Source: Microcoleus sp. CSU_2_2
Lineage (GTDB): Bacteria; Cyanobacteriota; Cyanobacteriia; Cyanobacteriales; Microcoleaceae
Direction of reading: 5' to 3'
DNA length: 63,852 nucleotides
NCBI GenBank assembly: GCA_012035135.1
Contig: JAAUPI010000001.1
Coordinates: 1-63,852, forward strand
Shown here: piece by piece, positions 1 through 8,504 of the stretch
Layout of the letters: every line of letters begins with the position of its first letter
Position numbering within the stretch: the first letter of the stretch is position 1
Made by a program: the position numbers and the translations under genes
The notes under the pieces: model-generated
What the model was told of the DNA's origin: nothing
Databases searched by the model: none
What the model saw: the letters and a program-made list of their open reading frames with translations, nothing else

Positions 1-170
1 TTGCTGATTGTCGAGGGCGACGCCATACATTAGCGGTATGGTGCGTCGCTGCTAGATTTGCGATTTTAGTTGCTGATTGTCGAGGGCGACGCACCCTACA
101 TTATCGGTATGGTGCGTCGCTGCTAGATTTGCGATTTTAGTTGCTGATTGTTGAGGGCGATACACCATAC
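1..170. repeat. Tandem ~70-bp repeat with GGTGCGTCGC core
   Basis: Two full units (1-69 and 70-140) and a partial third (141-170) begin TTGCTGATTG and share the words GAGGGCGACGC and GGTGCGTCGCTGC. The GCGACGC and GCGTCGC segments are inverted relative to each other, so each unit can fold. The same core recurs intergenically elsewhere in the window (31.6, 51.7, 59.9 and 63.8 kb). Confidence 0.85.
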
Positions 171-208
171 TGTATCTACTAATCCAAATATTTGTATTTG
201 TAAATTCC

Positions 209-2023
209 ATGAAAATCAAGTCAGAATATATTTTAATCGCCGCATCAGTTGTCGGCATTTTGATACCAGCCTCATATATTTTGTACCTGATATCGCAAGC
301 AGGAGAATTGCCTAATTTTGACTATTGGTGGATGACATGGAATTTTTATTCAGTAGATGGTTTCTCTACCAATCCTTTTAATTGGATATTTCGAGCCAAC
401 GAGCATTTTGTCTTGATTCCCGCAATTATTTATGCCTTAAATATAGTTGTCACCCAAGGCTCAAATATTGGCTTGTGCTTAGTTGCGTGGTTTTTGGCTT
501 GGATTCAATGTCATGTATTAATTGCTTTACTGCCATTAAATTTAAGGCGTTTTCCGGTGCAATTCATTTTATTAATTCTGTGCATTGCTATTTTTGATTT
601 TACTCCCGCTGCGGCTCACAATTGGATGCGTGGATCTAGTGGCGTTCACTGGATTATTGCTAATTTATTTGTAATTTGTGCGATATTTTGTTTGAAAAGA
701 TATGCGACATTTTTGTTAAATAAGAAGGAGGCAGAGCCTCCGGATCTGCGTTTCCAGGCAGAGCCTGGGAACGAGTTTGTAGGGGCGGTGCCCCCGTGCC
801 CGCCCCCGCCCCCATCCTTACAAAATAAGTGGGTAATTGGTAGCATTGTTTTTGGGATTTTAGGTTGTATGAGTTACAGCACTCCTTTAGCTTTGTGGCC
901 GATATTGTGTGCTGCTGCGATTGTTCTGCGCTTTCCCCGTCGCATTACATATTTGTATTTTGCTGTTTCTATTGTGGTGGTTGGGATTTATTTTTTAACT
1001 TATAAAACTCCAGGTCATCATCCTTCTTTAACTAAACTTAATCCGCTCAAAACTCTCGAATATATTCCTACTTATATCGGCGGAATTTTTAGCGATAATG
1101 TTATTGTTGCTTCAATTATTGGTATAATTGGTTTAATTGCAGTGACAGGTTTTGCGGGTTATTGGTTATTTTCAAAAAAAGTCGATCGCCCGGAGTGGCT
1201 ACCTTGGCTTTCCATCCAAATTTACACGCTACAAACGGCATTAATGGCCGCCGTAAGTCGATCGGGATTTGGAGTCGAACAAGCCACAGCTTCTCGCTAT
1301 GCAACTCTTCCAGCCTTGTTTTGGATGAGTACAATTGTACTCAGCGTATTCTGGGTGCGACAGTTACAATTAAGTCCGAGAATTCAAGGACGTTGGTTGA
1401 CACCGCTGCTAGCAATTGCGACAGTTGGGACGATCTCAATGTACGGCGTGGGAGGCGAAAATGCAATTACGATCGCCCACAGAGCAACCTATCAACCATT
1501 AGTAGCATTATCATTGCAATTAGGCATTACCGATATAAGTTTAATTAAAGATCGGGTAGGCAACAGACCGGCCGCCTTCATCGGATTAATAGATGCCTTA
1601 AAAGCTAACAATTTAGTGCCGTTTAATCGAGACATCAAAAAACACAATTTCTGCGCTGGATTAAATACAAAAATCGATTCAAACTTACTGTCAGCGCCCA
1701 AAGAAGGACTACCCGGATACTTTGACACCGTTACCAAACTAGCACCCACAGCCGCCAGAGTAGTTGGCTGGGTGGGAGATCCCGAAAATCAGGTAAAATG
1801 TATTGCAATTCTCGATCGAGAAAATATTGTCCGAGGTTTTGCCATGTCAGGTTTTTCTCGCCCTGATTTAGGCAATTTATACGGCCCATCCTACAAATTC
1901 GCAGCCTGGAAAGGCTACATTCAAACATCCCCAACAGATACATTATTGACAGCCTATGCCTCATTTAAAAACCGCGAAGGTTGGATAGCCTTGCGGAACT
2001 CCCAAATTATCAATAAAAATTAA
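209..2023 (+). CDS. Polytopic membrane protein, putative GtrC-like glycan enzyme
   Basis: The predicted 604-residue protein has a hydrophobic N-terminus and roughly ten membrane-spanning stretches over its first two thirds, then a mostly soluble C-terminal region from about residue 440. I do not recognise a named catalytic motif. The gene lies 114 bp upstream of, and co-directional with, a GtrB-like glycosyltransferase. That placement fits a membrane enzyme handling polyprenyl-linked sugars or cell-surface glycan, which is inference from context only. A proline-rich loop at about residues 174-205, between two membrane segments, is encoded by repetitive DNA (727-822) rather than family sequence. 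The ATG at 209 precedes a clean signal-anchor-like segment. Confidence 0.8.
   Translation: MKIKSEYILIAASVVGILIPASYILYLISQAGELPNFDYWWMTWNFYSVDGFSTNPFNWIFRANEHFVLIPAIIYALNIVVTQGSNIGLCLVAWFLAWIQCHVLIALLPLNLRRFPVQFILLILCIAIFDFTPAAAHNWMRGSSGVHWIIANLFVICAIFCLKRYATFLLNKKEAEPPDLRFQAEPGNEFVGAVPPCPPPPPSLQNKWVIGSIVFGILGCMSYSTPLALWPILCAAAIVLRFPRRITYLYFAVSIVVVGIYFLTYKTPGHHPSLTKLNPLKTLEYIPTYIGGIFSDNVIVASIIGIIGLIAVTGFAGYWLFSKKVDRPEWLPWLSIQIYTLQTALMAAVSRSGFGVEQATASRYATLPALFWMSTIVLSVFWVRQLQLSPRIQGRWLTPLLAIATVGTISMYGVGGENAITIAHRATYQPLVALSLQLGITDISLIKDRVGNRPAAFIGLIDALKANNLVPFNRDIKKHNFCAGLNTKIDSNLLSAPKEGLPGYFDTVTKLAPTAARVVGWVGDPENQVKCIAILDRENIVRGFAMSGFSRPDLGNLYGPSYKFAAWKGYIQTSPTDTLLTAYASFKNREGWIALRNSQIINKN
727..822 (+). 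repeat. Repeat DNA inserted in frame in a coding sequence
   Basis: The stretch contains GGCAGAGCCTCC, CAGGCAGAGCCTGGGAACG and GTAGGGGCGGTGCCCCCGTG followed by a C-rich tail, all words typical of cyanobacterial intergenic repeats. It adds about 32 residues rich in Pro and Gly to a cytoplasmic or periplasmic loop without breaking the frame. Confidence 0.7.
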
Positions 2024-2137
2024 AAACTTAGTCATAACAACAAATGATTATAAACCCCTCTATTTTTCTCTCTCTTCTTCCCTCCTCTGCGTCCTCTGCG
2101 CCCTCTGCGGTTAAAAAATCTAAAATAAAATAGCCCT

Positions 2138-3112
2138 ATGCCAAAACAAATCAGCTTCGTAATCCCCGTTCACAACGAAGAAGCTACCCTCAAATTGCTG
2201 TTTAACAAAATCCAAGTTGTCATGTCCCAAACCAAGATTGACAAATACGAAGTCATTTTTATCGACGACGGTAGCCGCGATTCCTCTTGGCGAGAAATTG
2301 TAGACTTAACCAATCAATACCCAAAACTAATTAAAGCAATTAAACTGCGCCGTAACTTTGGCAAATCGGCCGCACTTTCCGCAGGATTTCGCAATGCAGC
2401 CGGGAGAATTATCTTTACTCTCGATGCCGACTTGCAGGATGATCCGGCGGAAATTCCCAAATTTTTAGATTGTTTAGAATCGGGATTTGATTTAGTTTCT
2501 GGTTGGCGCAAACAGCGAAACGATCCGCTTTCTAAAACTTTACCTTCCAAGCTATTTAATGCAGTTGCGTGTTTGATGACTGGAGTGCAAATGCACGATA
2601 TGAACTGCGGTTTTAAAGCTTATCGCCGAGAAGTTTTAGAATCGATTAAATTGTACGGGGAATTGCATCGCTACATCCCGGCTTTGGCGAATAATTTGGG
2701 TTTTAAAATTGGGGAAGTGGTTGTCGAACACCATCCGCGCAAACACGGAAAATCTAACTATGGTTGGGAACGTTACGCGCGGGGTTTTATTGATTTATTG
2801 ACGGTGTTGGCGACGACTCATTACTTGCATAAACCGGGTCATTTGTTTGGGGGCTTGGGGTTGTGTTTTGGTTTGGTTGGGGCGGTTTCGCTGAGTTATT
2901 TGATTGCGATTTGGTTTTTGAATTTGGCGGGGATGAATTTTGGACCGATCGGCAATCGTCCTTTGTTATTTTTTGGGATTTTGTGTACAATTCTGTCGGT
3001 ACAGTTGATGTCTTTGGGGATTTTGGCGGAATTGATGGCGCGGAATGTGGATGCTGATTATGTGGATAAGCAGATTTGCGAAATTATTGATGATTCTGAT
3101 TTTGGTATTTAA
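2138..3112 (+). CDS. GtrB/DPMS-like family 2 glycosyltransferase
   Basis: This is a 324-residue polyprenyl-phosphate glycosyltransferase of the GT2, dolichol-phosphate-mannose-synthase-like group. The GT-A fold starts at residue 5, with the nucleotide-binding DDGS at 43-46 and a DAD metal-binding triad near 96-98 followed by LQDDP. Two membrane helices follow at about 232-258 and 270-300, the usual GtrB topology. It is expected to transfer a sugar from a nucleotide donor to undecaprenyl phosphate at the inner face of the membrane. The upstream membrane protein at 209-2023 is a plausible partner. The donor sugar cannot be told from sequence. Confidence 0.9.
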   Translation: MPKQISFVIPVHNEEATLKLLFNKIQVVMSQTKIDKYEVIFIDDGSRDSSWREIVDLTNQYPKLIKAIKLRRNFGKSAALSAGFRNAAGRIIFTLDADLQDDPAEIPKFLDCLESGFDLVSGWRKQRNDPLSKTLPSKLFNAVACLMTGVQMHDMNCGFKAYRREVLESIKLYGELHRYIPALANNLGFKIGEVVVEHHPRKHGKSNYGWERYARGFIDLLTVLATTHYLHKPGHLFGGLGLCFGLVGAVSLSYLIAIWFLNLAGMNFGPIGNRPLLFFGILCTILSVQLMSLGILAELMARNVDADYVDKQICEIIDDSDFGI

Positions 3113-3172
3113 CCGCAAGATTGAAACGGTGATTGAAACAAACGGCGATTAAAATCGCTTTTACAAAAACAA

Positions 3173-3190
3173 AGTCGGCCTTCGCCGACT
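3173..3190. terminator. Hairpin downstream of the glycosyltransferase
   Basis: AGTCGGC, a four-base CTTC loop and GCCGACT form a perfect 7-bp stem about 60 bp after the stop codon. No T-run follows, so it may be a repeat-derived hairpin or a weak terminator lying between two convergent genes. Confidence 0.45.
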
Positions 3191-3280
3191 GAAGAGAGAT
3201 ATCATATTTTAGTTGGTTGATATTTGTTGTTATCGGTAAAGTCGATCGATCGTCAAACAAACAGCAACAAAGATAAAAAG

Positions 3281-3511
3281 TTACCCACGATCATTCTCGG
3301 CAGCTTCAATGTACTGACTGTCTAAGAGAAAAGCACCTTTTTCAAAGCGGATACCCCAATAATTTCCAGGTCGCCGATCGAGTACAATACCCTCAGCACC
3401 AATTGCAATTACATTTGCAGACCGCAGTGTCGGCATAGATTCGGCAGTTTTGACGTAAGGTGGCATCGCCACAACTCGCACTTTTTGACCGACGGTAAAT
3501 TCTTTTTCCAT
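3281..3511 (-). CDS. sipA: SipA-like regulator (DUF3148)
   Basis: This 76-residue protein matches the small cyanobacterial SipA family, which binds the histidine kinase NblS (Hik33/DspA) and modulates its high-light and stress signalling. The family pattern is visible: a VGQKVRV start to the SH3-like barrel, PPYVKTAESMPTLR in the middle, the IGAEGIVLDRRPGNYWG segment, and the end FEKGAFLLDSQYIE. Length is normal. It is transcribed alone, convergent with the glycosyltransferase and 274 bp downstream of the Nudix gene on the same strand. Confidence 0.85.
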   Translation of the reverse strand: MEKEFTVGQKVRVVAMPPYVKTAESMPTLRSANVIAIGAEGIVLDRRPGNYWGIRFEKGAFLLDSQYIEAAENDRG

Positions 3512-3785
3512 GAGTTTTATTCCTTTTTGCGATCGGCGTAGCCTAGTCTTAAGTAGAAGTCCAATGGAAGTCGTCCTATGAAATTCGGAATAATACTTAT
3601 ATAGTAAGCTGTTTAGCCATCTAGATCTTACGTTTAATTAGGTTGACTTACTGAACTCTGACAATTTACAGATTTTAACACGGATACATGGATAAGCCGA
3701 GTCATCTTGCTGTTTGGGAACCCTAGTAATAGGGAATTAATACCGTAATGTCTTAAGAATCCTCGTGCCTTAAGGCCGAGGAGTG

Positions 3786-4211
3786 TCAATTTAAATATTC
3801 CTGCAACAATTTCCAAGCCCTTTGACTACCTTCGCCTGCGTTGACTTTGCCAAAATCTACATCTTTTCTCAAAACCACAAAGCCCACACCTTCTTTAATT
3901 TCTATTTCTTTAAAATTGCTGATTCTTGCCAAAAATACGTGATTTTTCTGTATAGTCTCTTGATTATTTCGGGTCTTTTTGTAAATAAAAGTTGTAACAA
4001 ATTCCATTGTGTAATTAGTTTTGAGGCAGGTTTCTTCCTCTAGTTCTCGCACTGCTGCCTGCATGGGACTTTCTCCAATTTCCACGCCCCCACCAAAAGT
4101 AGAAACCATCCCTTGACTTGCAATACCTGGAATATTATCTCGCAGTTGTACCAGAATCTGACCGTTAGGGAGAATTAGAAAAATCCGAACAATTGACTTA
4201 GGAATATTCAT
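3786..4211 (-). CDS. Nudix hydrolase
   Basis: A 141-residue single-domain Nudix protein. The Nudix box occupies about residues 41-63: the segment GGGVEIGE followed by RELEEET, which supplies the Glu residues that bind the divalent metal. The final Gly of the consensus box is replaced by Cys. Such enzymes hydrolyse nucleoside diphosphates linked to another moiety; the substrate cannot be predicted here. The N-terminal beta strands (SIVRIFLILPNGQILVQLR) are typical of the MutT/ADP-ribose group. It lies divergent to rbfA. Confidence 0.88.
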   Translation of the reverse strand: MNIPKSIVRIFLILPNGQILVQLRDNIPGIASQGMVSTFGGGVEIGESPMQAAVRELEEETCLKTNYTMEFVTTFIYKKTRNNQETIQKNHVFLARISNFKEIEIKEGVGFVVLRKDVDFGKVNAGEGSQRAWKLLQEYLN

Positions 4212-4419
4212 GTTGATAGTTGACAGACAGTTGACAGTTAATAGCGAAAATCTGAGCGGGGTTTTTGCTGTCCATTGTCCACTCTCAATTGTTCACTGTC
4301 CACTGCTTAACTCAATTCTCAAATCCAAAATCTCAAATCCAAAATCTAAAATTGCTCGATCGCGGTACAATGATCGATCGGGATAGAAACGGTCGATCGA
4401 AAAATAGGGGATATTTGGT

Positions 4420-4842
4420 ATGGCTACAAGTCGTCGCATTGAGCGCGTAGCTTCAATGATTAAGCGGGAAGTCAGCCTGATGTTGCTGAACGGAATTAAG
4501 GACGATCGGGTCGGTGCAGGTATGGTTAGCGTCACCAATGTCATTGTGGCAGGAGACCTTCAACACGCCAAAATCTTTGTCAGCATCTACGGTACTGATG
4601 AGGCGAAGCTGGAAACGATGGAAGGTTTGAAATCCGCTACAGGCTATGTCCGCAGCCAGTTGGGCCACCGTGTGCAACTCCGCCGCACCCCTGAAGTGAT
4701 ATTTCTACAAGATGATTCTTTGGAACGTGGCGATAAAATGCTGTTGCTGCTGAACAAGCTTTCTCAAGAACGCAAACCGGGTCTTTTCGATGATGAAGAA
4801 TTGGCCGATGGCGATGAAAATGTAGAAGCAGACGATGATTAA
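4420..4842 (+). CDS. rbfA: 30S ribosome-binding factor A
   Basis: RbfA (140 residues) is a KH-like-fold protein that binds the 30S subunit during late 16S rRNA maturation and cold adaptation. The N-terminus ([17 protein letters not shown]), the strand H-A-K-I-F-V-S-I near residue 47 and the helix ending in [15 protein letters not shown] are diagnostic. An acidic tail (residues 122-140) is a common cyanobacterial extension. The start ATG is preceded by AGGGG. The GH3 gene follows about 380 bp downstream, and rbfA followed by a GH3 gene is a frequent cyanobacterial arrangement. Confidence 0.95.
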   Translation: MATSRRIERVASMIKREVSLMLLNGIKDDRVGAGMVSVTNVIVAGDLQHAKIFVSIYGTDEAKLETMEGLKSATGYVRSQLGHRVQLRRTPEVIFLQDDSLERGDKMLLLLNKLSQERKPGLFDDEELADGDENVEADDD

Positions 4843-4926
4843 CAGGTTCCAAAGCACAGCCTCGGAACAAGATAATTATAGCAGTGGACATTTGTAGGTT
4901 GGGTTGAACTGAGATCTTGCACCATT

Positions 4927-4998
4927 CTCAGAAACCGGGTTTCTGGCAAAAACTTTGCCCAAAAACCTAGGTTTTTCGTCAGAAACCCGGTTTCTGGC
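4927..4998. repeat. Inverted pair of AGAAACCGGGTTTCT palindromes
   Basis: CAGAAACCGGGTTTCTGGC and CAGAAACCCGGTTTCTGGC flank an A/T-rich stretch that is itself partly palindromic (AAACCTAGGTTT). The same GAAACCGGGTTT words occur inside the 109-bp element at 61164-61272 and near 26300, so this is part of a dispersed repeat family. Confidence 0.75.
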
Positions 4999-5110
4999 CA
5001 CCCATGTGTCAGTCCTAAAAGTTTTTTGCCAGGATATATGGAAAATAAGCCTTCCAATTAAAAAGTTACGCAACTTATTTTGACTGATTCCTAACTGTCA
5101 ATTACCAACT

Positions 5111-5203
5111 ACCAACGGGCGGGCGGGCACCGCCCCTACCAACTGCTTTCCTACCAACGAGCGGGCGGGCACTCTTGGCACCGCCCCTACCAACTGCTTT
5201 CCT
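5111..5203. repeat. Tandem ~45-bp repeat, GGGCGGGCACCGCCCC type
   Basis: Two copies of a unit containing GGGCGGGCAC, CACCGCCCCTACCAACTGC and TTTCCT lie head to tail just upstream of the GH3 gene. The second copy carries a short extra CTCTTGG. The GGGCGG/CCGCCC parts are inverted and can form a hairpin. The rest of the 4843-5226 gap is A/T-rich with no gene visible. Confidence 0.75.
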
Positions 5204-5226
5204 GCCAACTGCCAACTACCAAATTC

Positions 5227-6909
5227 ATGATTGACAATCTTTCCTTACCTGAACTCGTCGCTCAAATGTTTGTGGTGCGCGCTTCAGGGTTCCTGTTCGA
5301 TCGCCAAATTCGCTATCCGGCATGGGAACCAACCGCCGACAAACTTCGCTATTACGTGGAAAAATTGGGTGTTGGCGGTGTGATTTTGGTGGGAGGAAGT
5401 GCAGTAGAATTGGCAGTTCGATCGCACCAATTGCAGTCTTGGGCAAAATGTTATCAAAGAGTTCCGCTGCTGTTGGCGGCTGATATTGAGGAAGGTGTGG
5501 GGCAGCGGTTTGCAGGCGCGACTTGGTTCGGGCCACCGATGGCTATTGCGGAAATTGCCAGGAAAAATCCCGAATTAGCCGATCGATATGCGGAACAAAT
5601 GGGTTCTGCAACGGCTATCGAAGCTAGGGCGATCGGTCTCAATTGGGTTCTCGCCCCAGTAGTTGACGTTAACAACAATCCCGACAATCCGGTAATTAAC
5701 GTCCGCGCTTTTGGCGAGACATCAGAAATTGTCGGCAAATTGGCTAGTGCTTTTATTCGCGGCGCTAGCGGACACCCGGTTTTGACAACAGCCAAGCATT
5801 TTCCCGGCCACGGCGACACAGCCGTTGATTCTCATTTGGAACTGCCCACACTACCGCATTCACCAACTCGATTAACTGAGGTTGAGTTACCTCCTTTTAT
5901 TGAGGCGATCGCAATGGGAGTCGATGCTGTCATGAGCGCCCACCTGCTGATTCCGGCTTGGGATGCCGAATTTCCGGCTACACTTTCTCGCAAAATTTTG
6001 ATTGGGAAACTTCGCCAAGAGTTAGGATTTGAAGGTTTGATCGTCACGGATGCTTTGGTGATGGGTGCGATCGCCAACAAGTATGGTGCGAATGAAGCTG
6101 CTGTTTTGGCCGCCGAGGCCGGTGCTGATATTTTGCTGATGCCACTCGATCCAGAAGGGGCGATTCGGGCTGTCTGCGATGCTGTCGATCGAGGAAGAAT
6201 TTCAGAAGCGCAAATTAAAGAATCGGTCAAACGAATTTGGGCGGCTAAGATTAAGGTTGGTTTATCAATCTCTAACCCCCTCCAGACCTCGTTTACTCAG
6301 GGGATGTCTGACCCCCCCCAGCCCCCCCTTGCTAAGGGTGGAAGTTTAAATTCTGGATTAATTGACCTGAGTTTGCTAGCTACAGCAGAGGCAACAGCAA
6401 CGGCAGCAGATATTTTGCGAGATTCGTTGAAATTTGGTGGCGAGCTACCTTTACAGGCGAAAAAGCCGTCAGAGAGACAACTTTTGCGGAATTTGATTGT
6501 AGTTGACGATGTTTTGGGATGCGAGTTTTTGGGAAATCACACTCCGGCGATCGCCCTGCCGACACAGTTAGGTTACAAATTGCAACTAATTGACGATCGC
6601 ACGAGCTCGATCGCTGAGAATACAGATGCAGATTCGCTTATTCCGACTTTGCTGCAAGTTTTCATTCGTGGCAATTGCTTCCGAGGCAGTGCAGGTTTGA
6701 CCGAAGCAGCTAAAGATTGGTTTAAGAAATTATTAAAAACAGGAGAGCTTCAAGCTATCTTAATTTACGGCAGCCCCTACGTTTTAGAGCAGTTTTTGCC
6801 ACACCTTCCCCCGACGATTCCCTATGTATTTTGTTACGGCCAAATGCCCACTGCCCAGGCAATCGCCCTAGAATTGCTGTTTGGCCTTGACAGTGAGGTT
6901 AAGATTTGA
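5227..6909 (+). CDS. Glycoside hydrolase family 3 (NagZ-like beta-N-acetylhexosaminidase)
   Basis: The 560-residue protein has a GH3 (beta/alpha)8 barrel in residues 1-345. The NagZ-type motif KHFPGHGDT with a following DSH lies at about 190-203, and the candidate nucleophile Asp is in IVTDALVMG near residue 274. Enzymes of this group remove N-acetylglucosamine from peptidoglycan fragments in cell-wall recycling. The C-terminal 190 residues are a second domain of uncertain role. Between them, about residues 350-372 are encoded by repeat DNA (6271-6341) inserted in frame. No signal peptide is evident, so a cytoplasmic location is likely. Confidence 0.9.
   Translation: MIDNLSLPELVAQMFVVRASGFLFDRQIRYPAWEPTADKLRYYVEKLGVGGVILVGGSAVELAVRSHQLQSWAKCYQRVPLLLAADIEEGVGQRFAGATWFGPPMAIAEIARKNPELADRYAEQMGSATAIEARAIGLNWVLAPVVDVNNNPDNPVINVRAFGETSEIVGKLASAFIRGASGHPVLTTAKHFPGHGDTAVDSHLELPTLPHSPTRLTEVELPPFIEAIAMGVDAVMSAHLLIPAWDAEFPATLSRKILIGKLRQELGFEGLIVTDALVMGAIANKYGANEAAVLAAEAGADILLMPLDPEGAIRAVCDAVDRGRISEAQIKESVKRIWAAKIKVGLSISNPLQTSFTQGMSDPPQPPLAKGGSLNSGLIDLSLLATAEATATAADILRDSLKFGGELPLQAKKPSERQLLRNLIVVDDVLGCEFLGNHTPAIALPTQLGYKLQLIDDRTSSIAENTDADSLIPTLLQVFIRGNCFRGSAGLTEAAKDWFKKLLKTGELQAILIYGSPYVLEQFLPHLPPTIPYVFCYGQMPTAQAIALELLFGLDSEVKI
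6271..6341 (+). repeat. In-frame C-rich repeat inside the GH3 gene
   Basis: CTAACCCCCTCCAGACC and ACCCCCCCCAGCCCCCC with GCTAAGGGTGG match the common cyanobacterial intergenic repeat of that form. Here it is translated in frame as a Pro/Gln/Gly linker between the barrel and the C-terminal domain. Confidence 0.7.
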
Positions 6910-7267
6910 GTTCCGAGGCAATCGATCTCAGCTTAGCTGCTGTCCATTTTATGGACTACTGCTAAACATATTCGGCTGGGGCGATCGGAATACTCAAAAA
7001 AAATCTCAGTAAAAACACTCATGTTTTTAACTTTTACTTTTTATTACTGCGAGATTGTTGCGAGCCTCTCGTTTGTGTAAAGAATTATGTAGAGTCTTGC
7101 AATTAAAAGCCGGAAAAGCGTATCAACTCATAATTCTTATAAAATGTATGATTTAAATAAGAAAAATGTATCTCTGTATACTGAAAAAAATTATCTTCTG
7201 GATATCTGAGTTTAGACTATATTATTATCAGGGCCATAAATTTTTAGTAAAACCTTGAGGGCGCATT
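6910..7267. other. Intergenic, A/T-rich, no gene seen
   Basis: This 358-bp stretch between the GH3 gene and the DUF4327 gene has no convincing open frame, repeat or RNA. The distal part is A/T-rich and probably carries the promoter of the downstream gene (a TATTAT word near 7220), which I cannot confirm. Confidence 0.5.
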
Positions 7268-7501
7268 ATGATTCAATCCACTATCCAACCACTGAAATAC
7301 TCTTTAGATGTGATCCAAGACGAAGCTCGTCACCTCGTCCACGAAGGCATCCTCAGCCGTCAACAGCCTATCTATACCCTGTGCCAATTTATTCCACCTC
7401 GGGAATGGTCTTGCGTGGAGTGCGAACTCGAAAAATGCGACTTCTTGCTACGCGATCGGATCGCCGATCTGATCGGTTCCGAAAATTGGGACAACGACTA
7501 A
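7268..7501 (+). CDS. DUF4327 family protein
   Basis: A 77-residue protein of the cyanobacterium-restricted DUF4327 family. The characteristic block SRQQPIYTLCQFIPPREW, then CVECELEKCDFLLRDRIADLIG, is present, with three Cys residues and a short acidic end. The function of the family is unknown. The ATG follows GAGGGCGCATT, an acceptable ribosome-binding site. It stands alone between longer intergenic spaces. Confidence 0.88.
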   Translation: MIQSTIQPLKYSLDVIQDEARHLVHEGILSRQQPIYTLCQFIPPREWSCVECELEKCDFLLRDRIADLIGSENWDND

Positions 7502-7591
7502 ATATCGCTCCCAATGTTTGGAGTTTTCCGCGACTTTGATAAATGAAGAGTCAAGTCAGCTTAGCCAAGAACTACAGATGTTTTAATGCTG

Positions 7592-7990
7592 CTAATTTTC
7601 TGCGCGTAAATTTTCCAACTCAGCCCTAAGCGCCGCCATTTGTGCAGTTAATTCTTGAATTTCTTTTAGCTGTACGTCTGGCTGTGCAACCGACTCGGAA
7701 GAATTGTCGGCTGGTGAACCCGATTGATTTGGCGAGACTGATTCGCTGTCGGCATTCTCCCGATCGCCTGGTTTTGCGAAGATTGTATCTACAAAATTCC
7801 GGGCTTCTCGATCGGTCATTTCTCCTTTTTCCAGTAATTCGTCAGCAAGTAGACCTAAATCTGACTGCAATTTGCCCAGATTTTCTTCTCGTTTCAGCGG
7901 ATCTTGCAATGTCTCAATTAAAAAGGAAGTTGCACCTAAAGTTAGGTGAAATCCTGTTTGCAGCATTTGAGGCAGGTTATCGGAATTCAT
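7592..7990 (-). CDS. Hypothetical protein with C-terminal coiled coil
   Basis: A 132-residue protein. Residues 1-65 are predicted helical and amphipathic (GFHLTLGATSFLIETLQDP, then a GxLxxDLGLLADELLEKGEMT segment), reminiscent of phasin or poly(hydroxyalkanoate)-associated helical proteins. Residues 75-105 are a Ser/Pro/Gln-rich linker. The end (KEIQELTAQMAALRAELENL) is a clear coiled coil. It resembles short conserved cyanobacterial proteins I cannot name with confidence; no function is assigned. Confidence 0.7.
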   Translation of the reverse strand: MNSDNLPQMLQTGFHLTLGATSFLIETLQDPLKREENLGKLQSDLGLLADELLEKGEMTDREARNFVDTIFAKPGDRENADSESVSPNQSGSPADNSSESVAQPDVQLKEIQELTAQMAALRAELENLRAEN

Positions 7991-8504
7991 CTAAAGCCTC
8001 GCGGGAACATGGAAACTACTATCTTTTCAGTAGTGGATGAAACGATCCACTGCATTTTTAAATGCCATCCCCAAAAAAGGCTGGACTGGCAGAGGAACTA
8101 GAACGCTTGCCGATAACGTAGTTTCCCCATAGTTGGGAATCAGGCTGATCGGCTACCTAAAGAGGAAGGTTTTTAGGTCTTGTTTCTTTAGGGCAGGGTG
8201 CCAACCTCAATATCCAACTCAAACATTTTGCTGACTTCGATCCAGAACCTGAGTACAGCGGGTAGGGTTGAGCGCGGTTCTTAAGCAGAAGCGGTACAGA
8301 TTCGCGTCTCGATCGGTTGCAGGCAAAATATCCTGTCTTTGGGAATATGCCGCTCGATCTTGACAATTTTACGCCATTCAATCCGTTTGGGGGGTTAAGA
8401 TACCCCTTTGGGAGGATGCCTGTCAATCTTGACAATCTTGATTGTACCAATAGTTGGTTAATTAAGAAATGTCAAATGTAAATTTTTGTAAACTATATTG
8501 TAAG
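7991..8504. other. Intergenic region with imperfect direct repeats
   Basis: The 514 bp between the coiled-coil gene and the ABC ATPase contain no convincing gene. An imperfect 33-bp direct repeat starts at 8338 and 8407; both copies begin TTTGGGA and share GATGCC/TATGCC and ATCTTGACAAT. A minus-strand open frame at 8157-8450 crosses it but shows no recognisable protein. Confidence 0.5.

Noticed and set aside
3634..3816. Minus-strand 60-codon frame between sipA and the Nudix gene
   Set aside because: Overlaps the Nudix 3' end, no conserved features.
8157..8450. Minus-strand open frame of 97 codons
   Set aside because: Low-complexity, overlaps the imperfect direct repeats, no recognisable domain and no ribosome-binding site.
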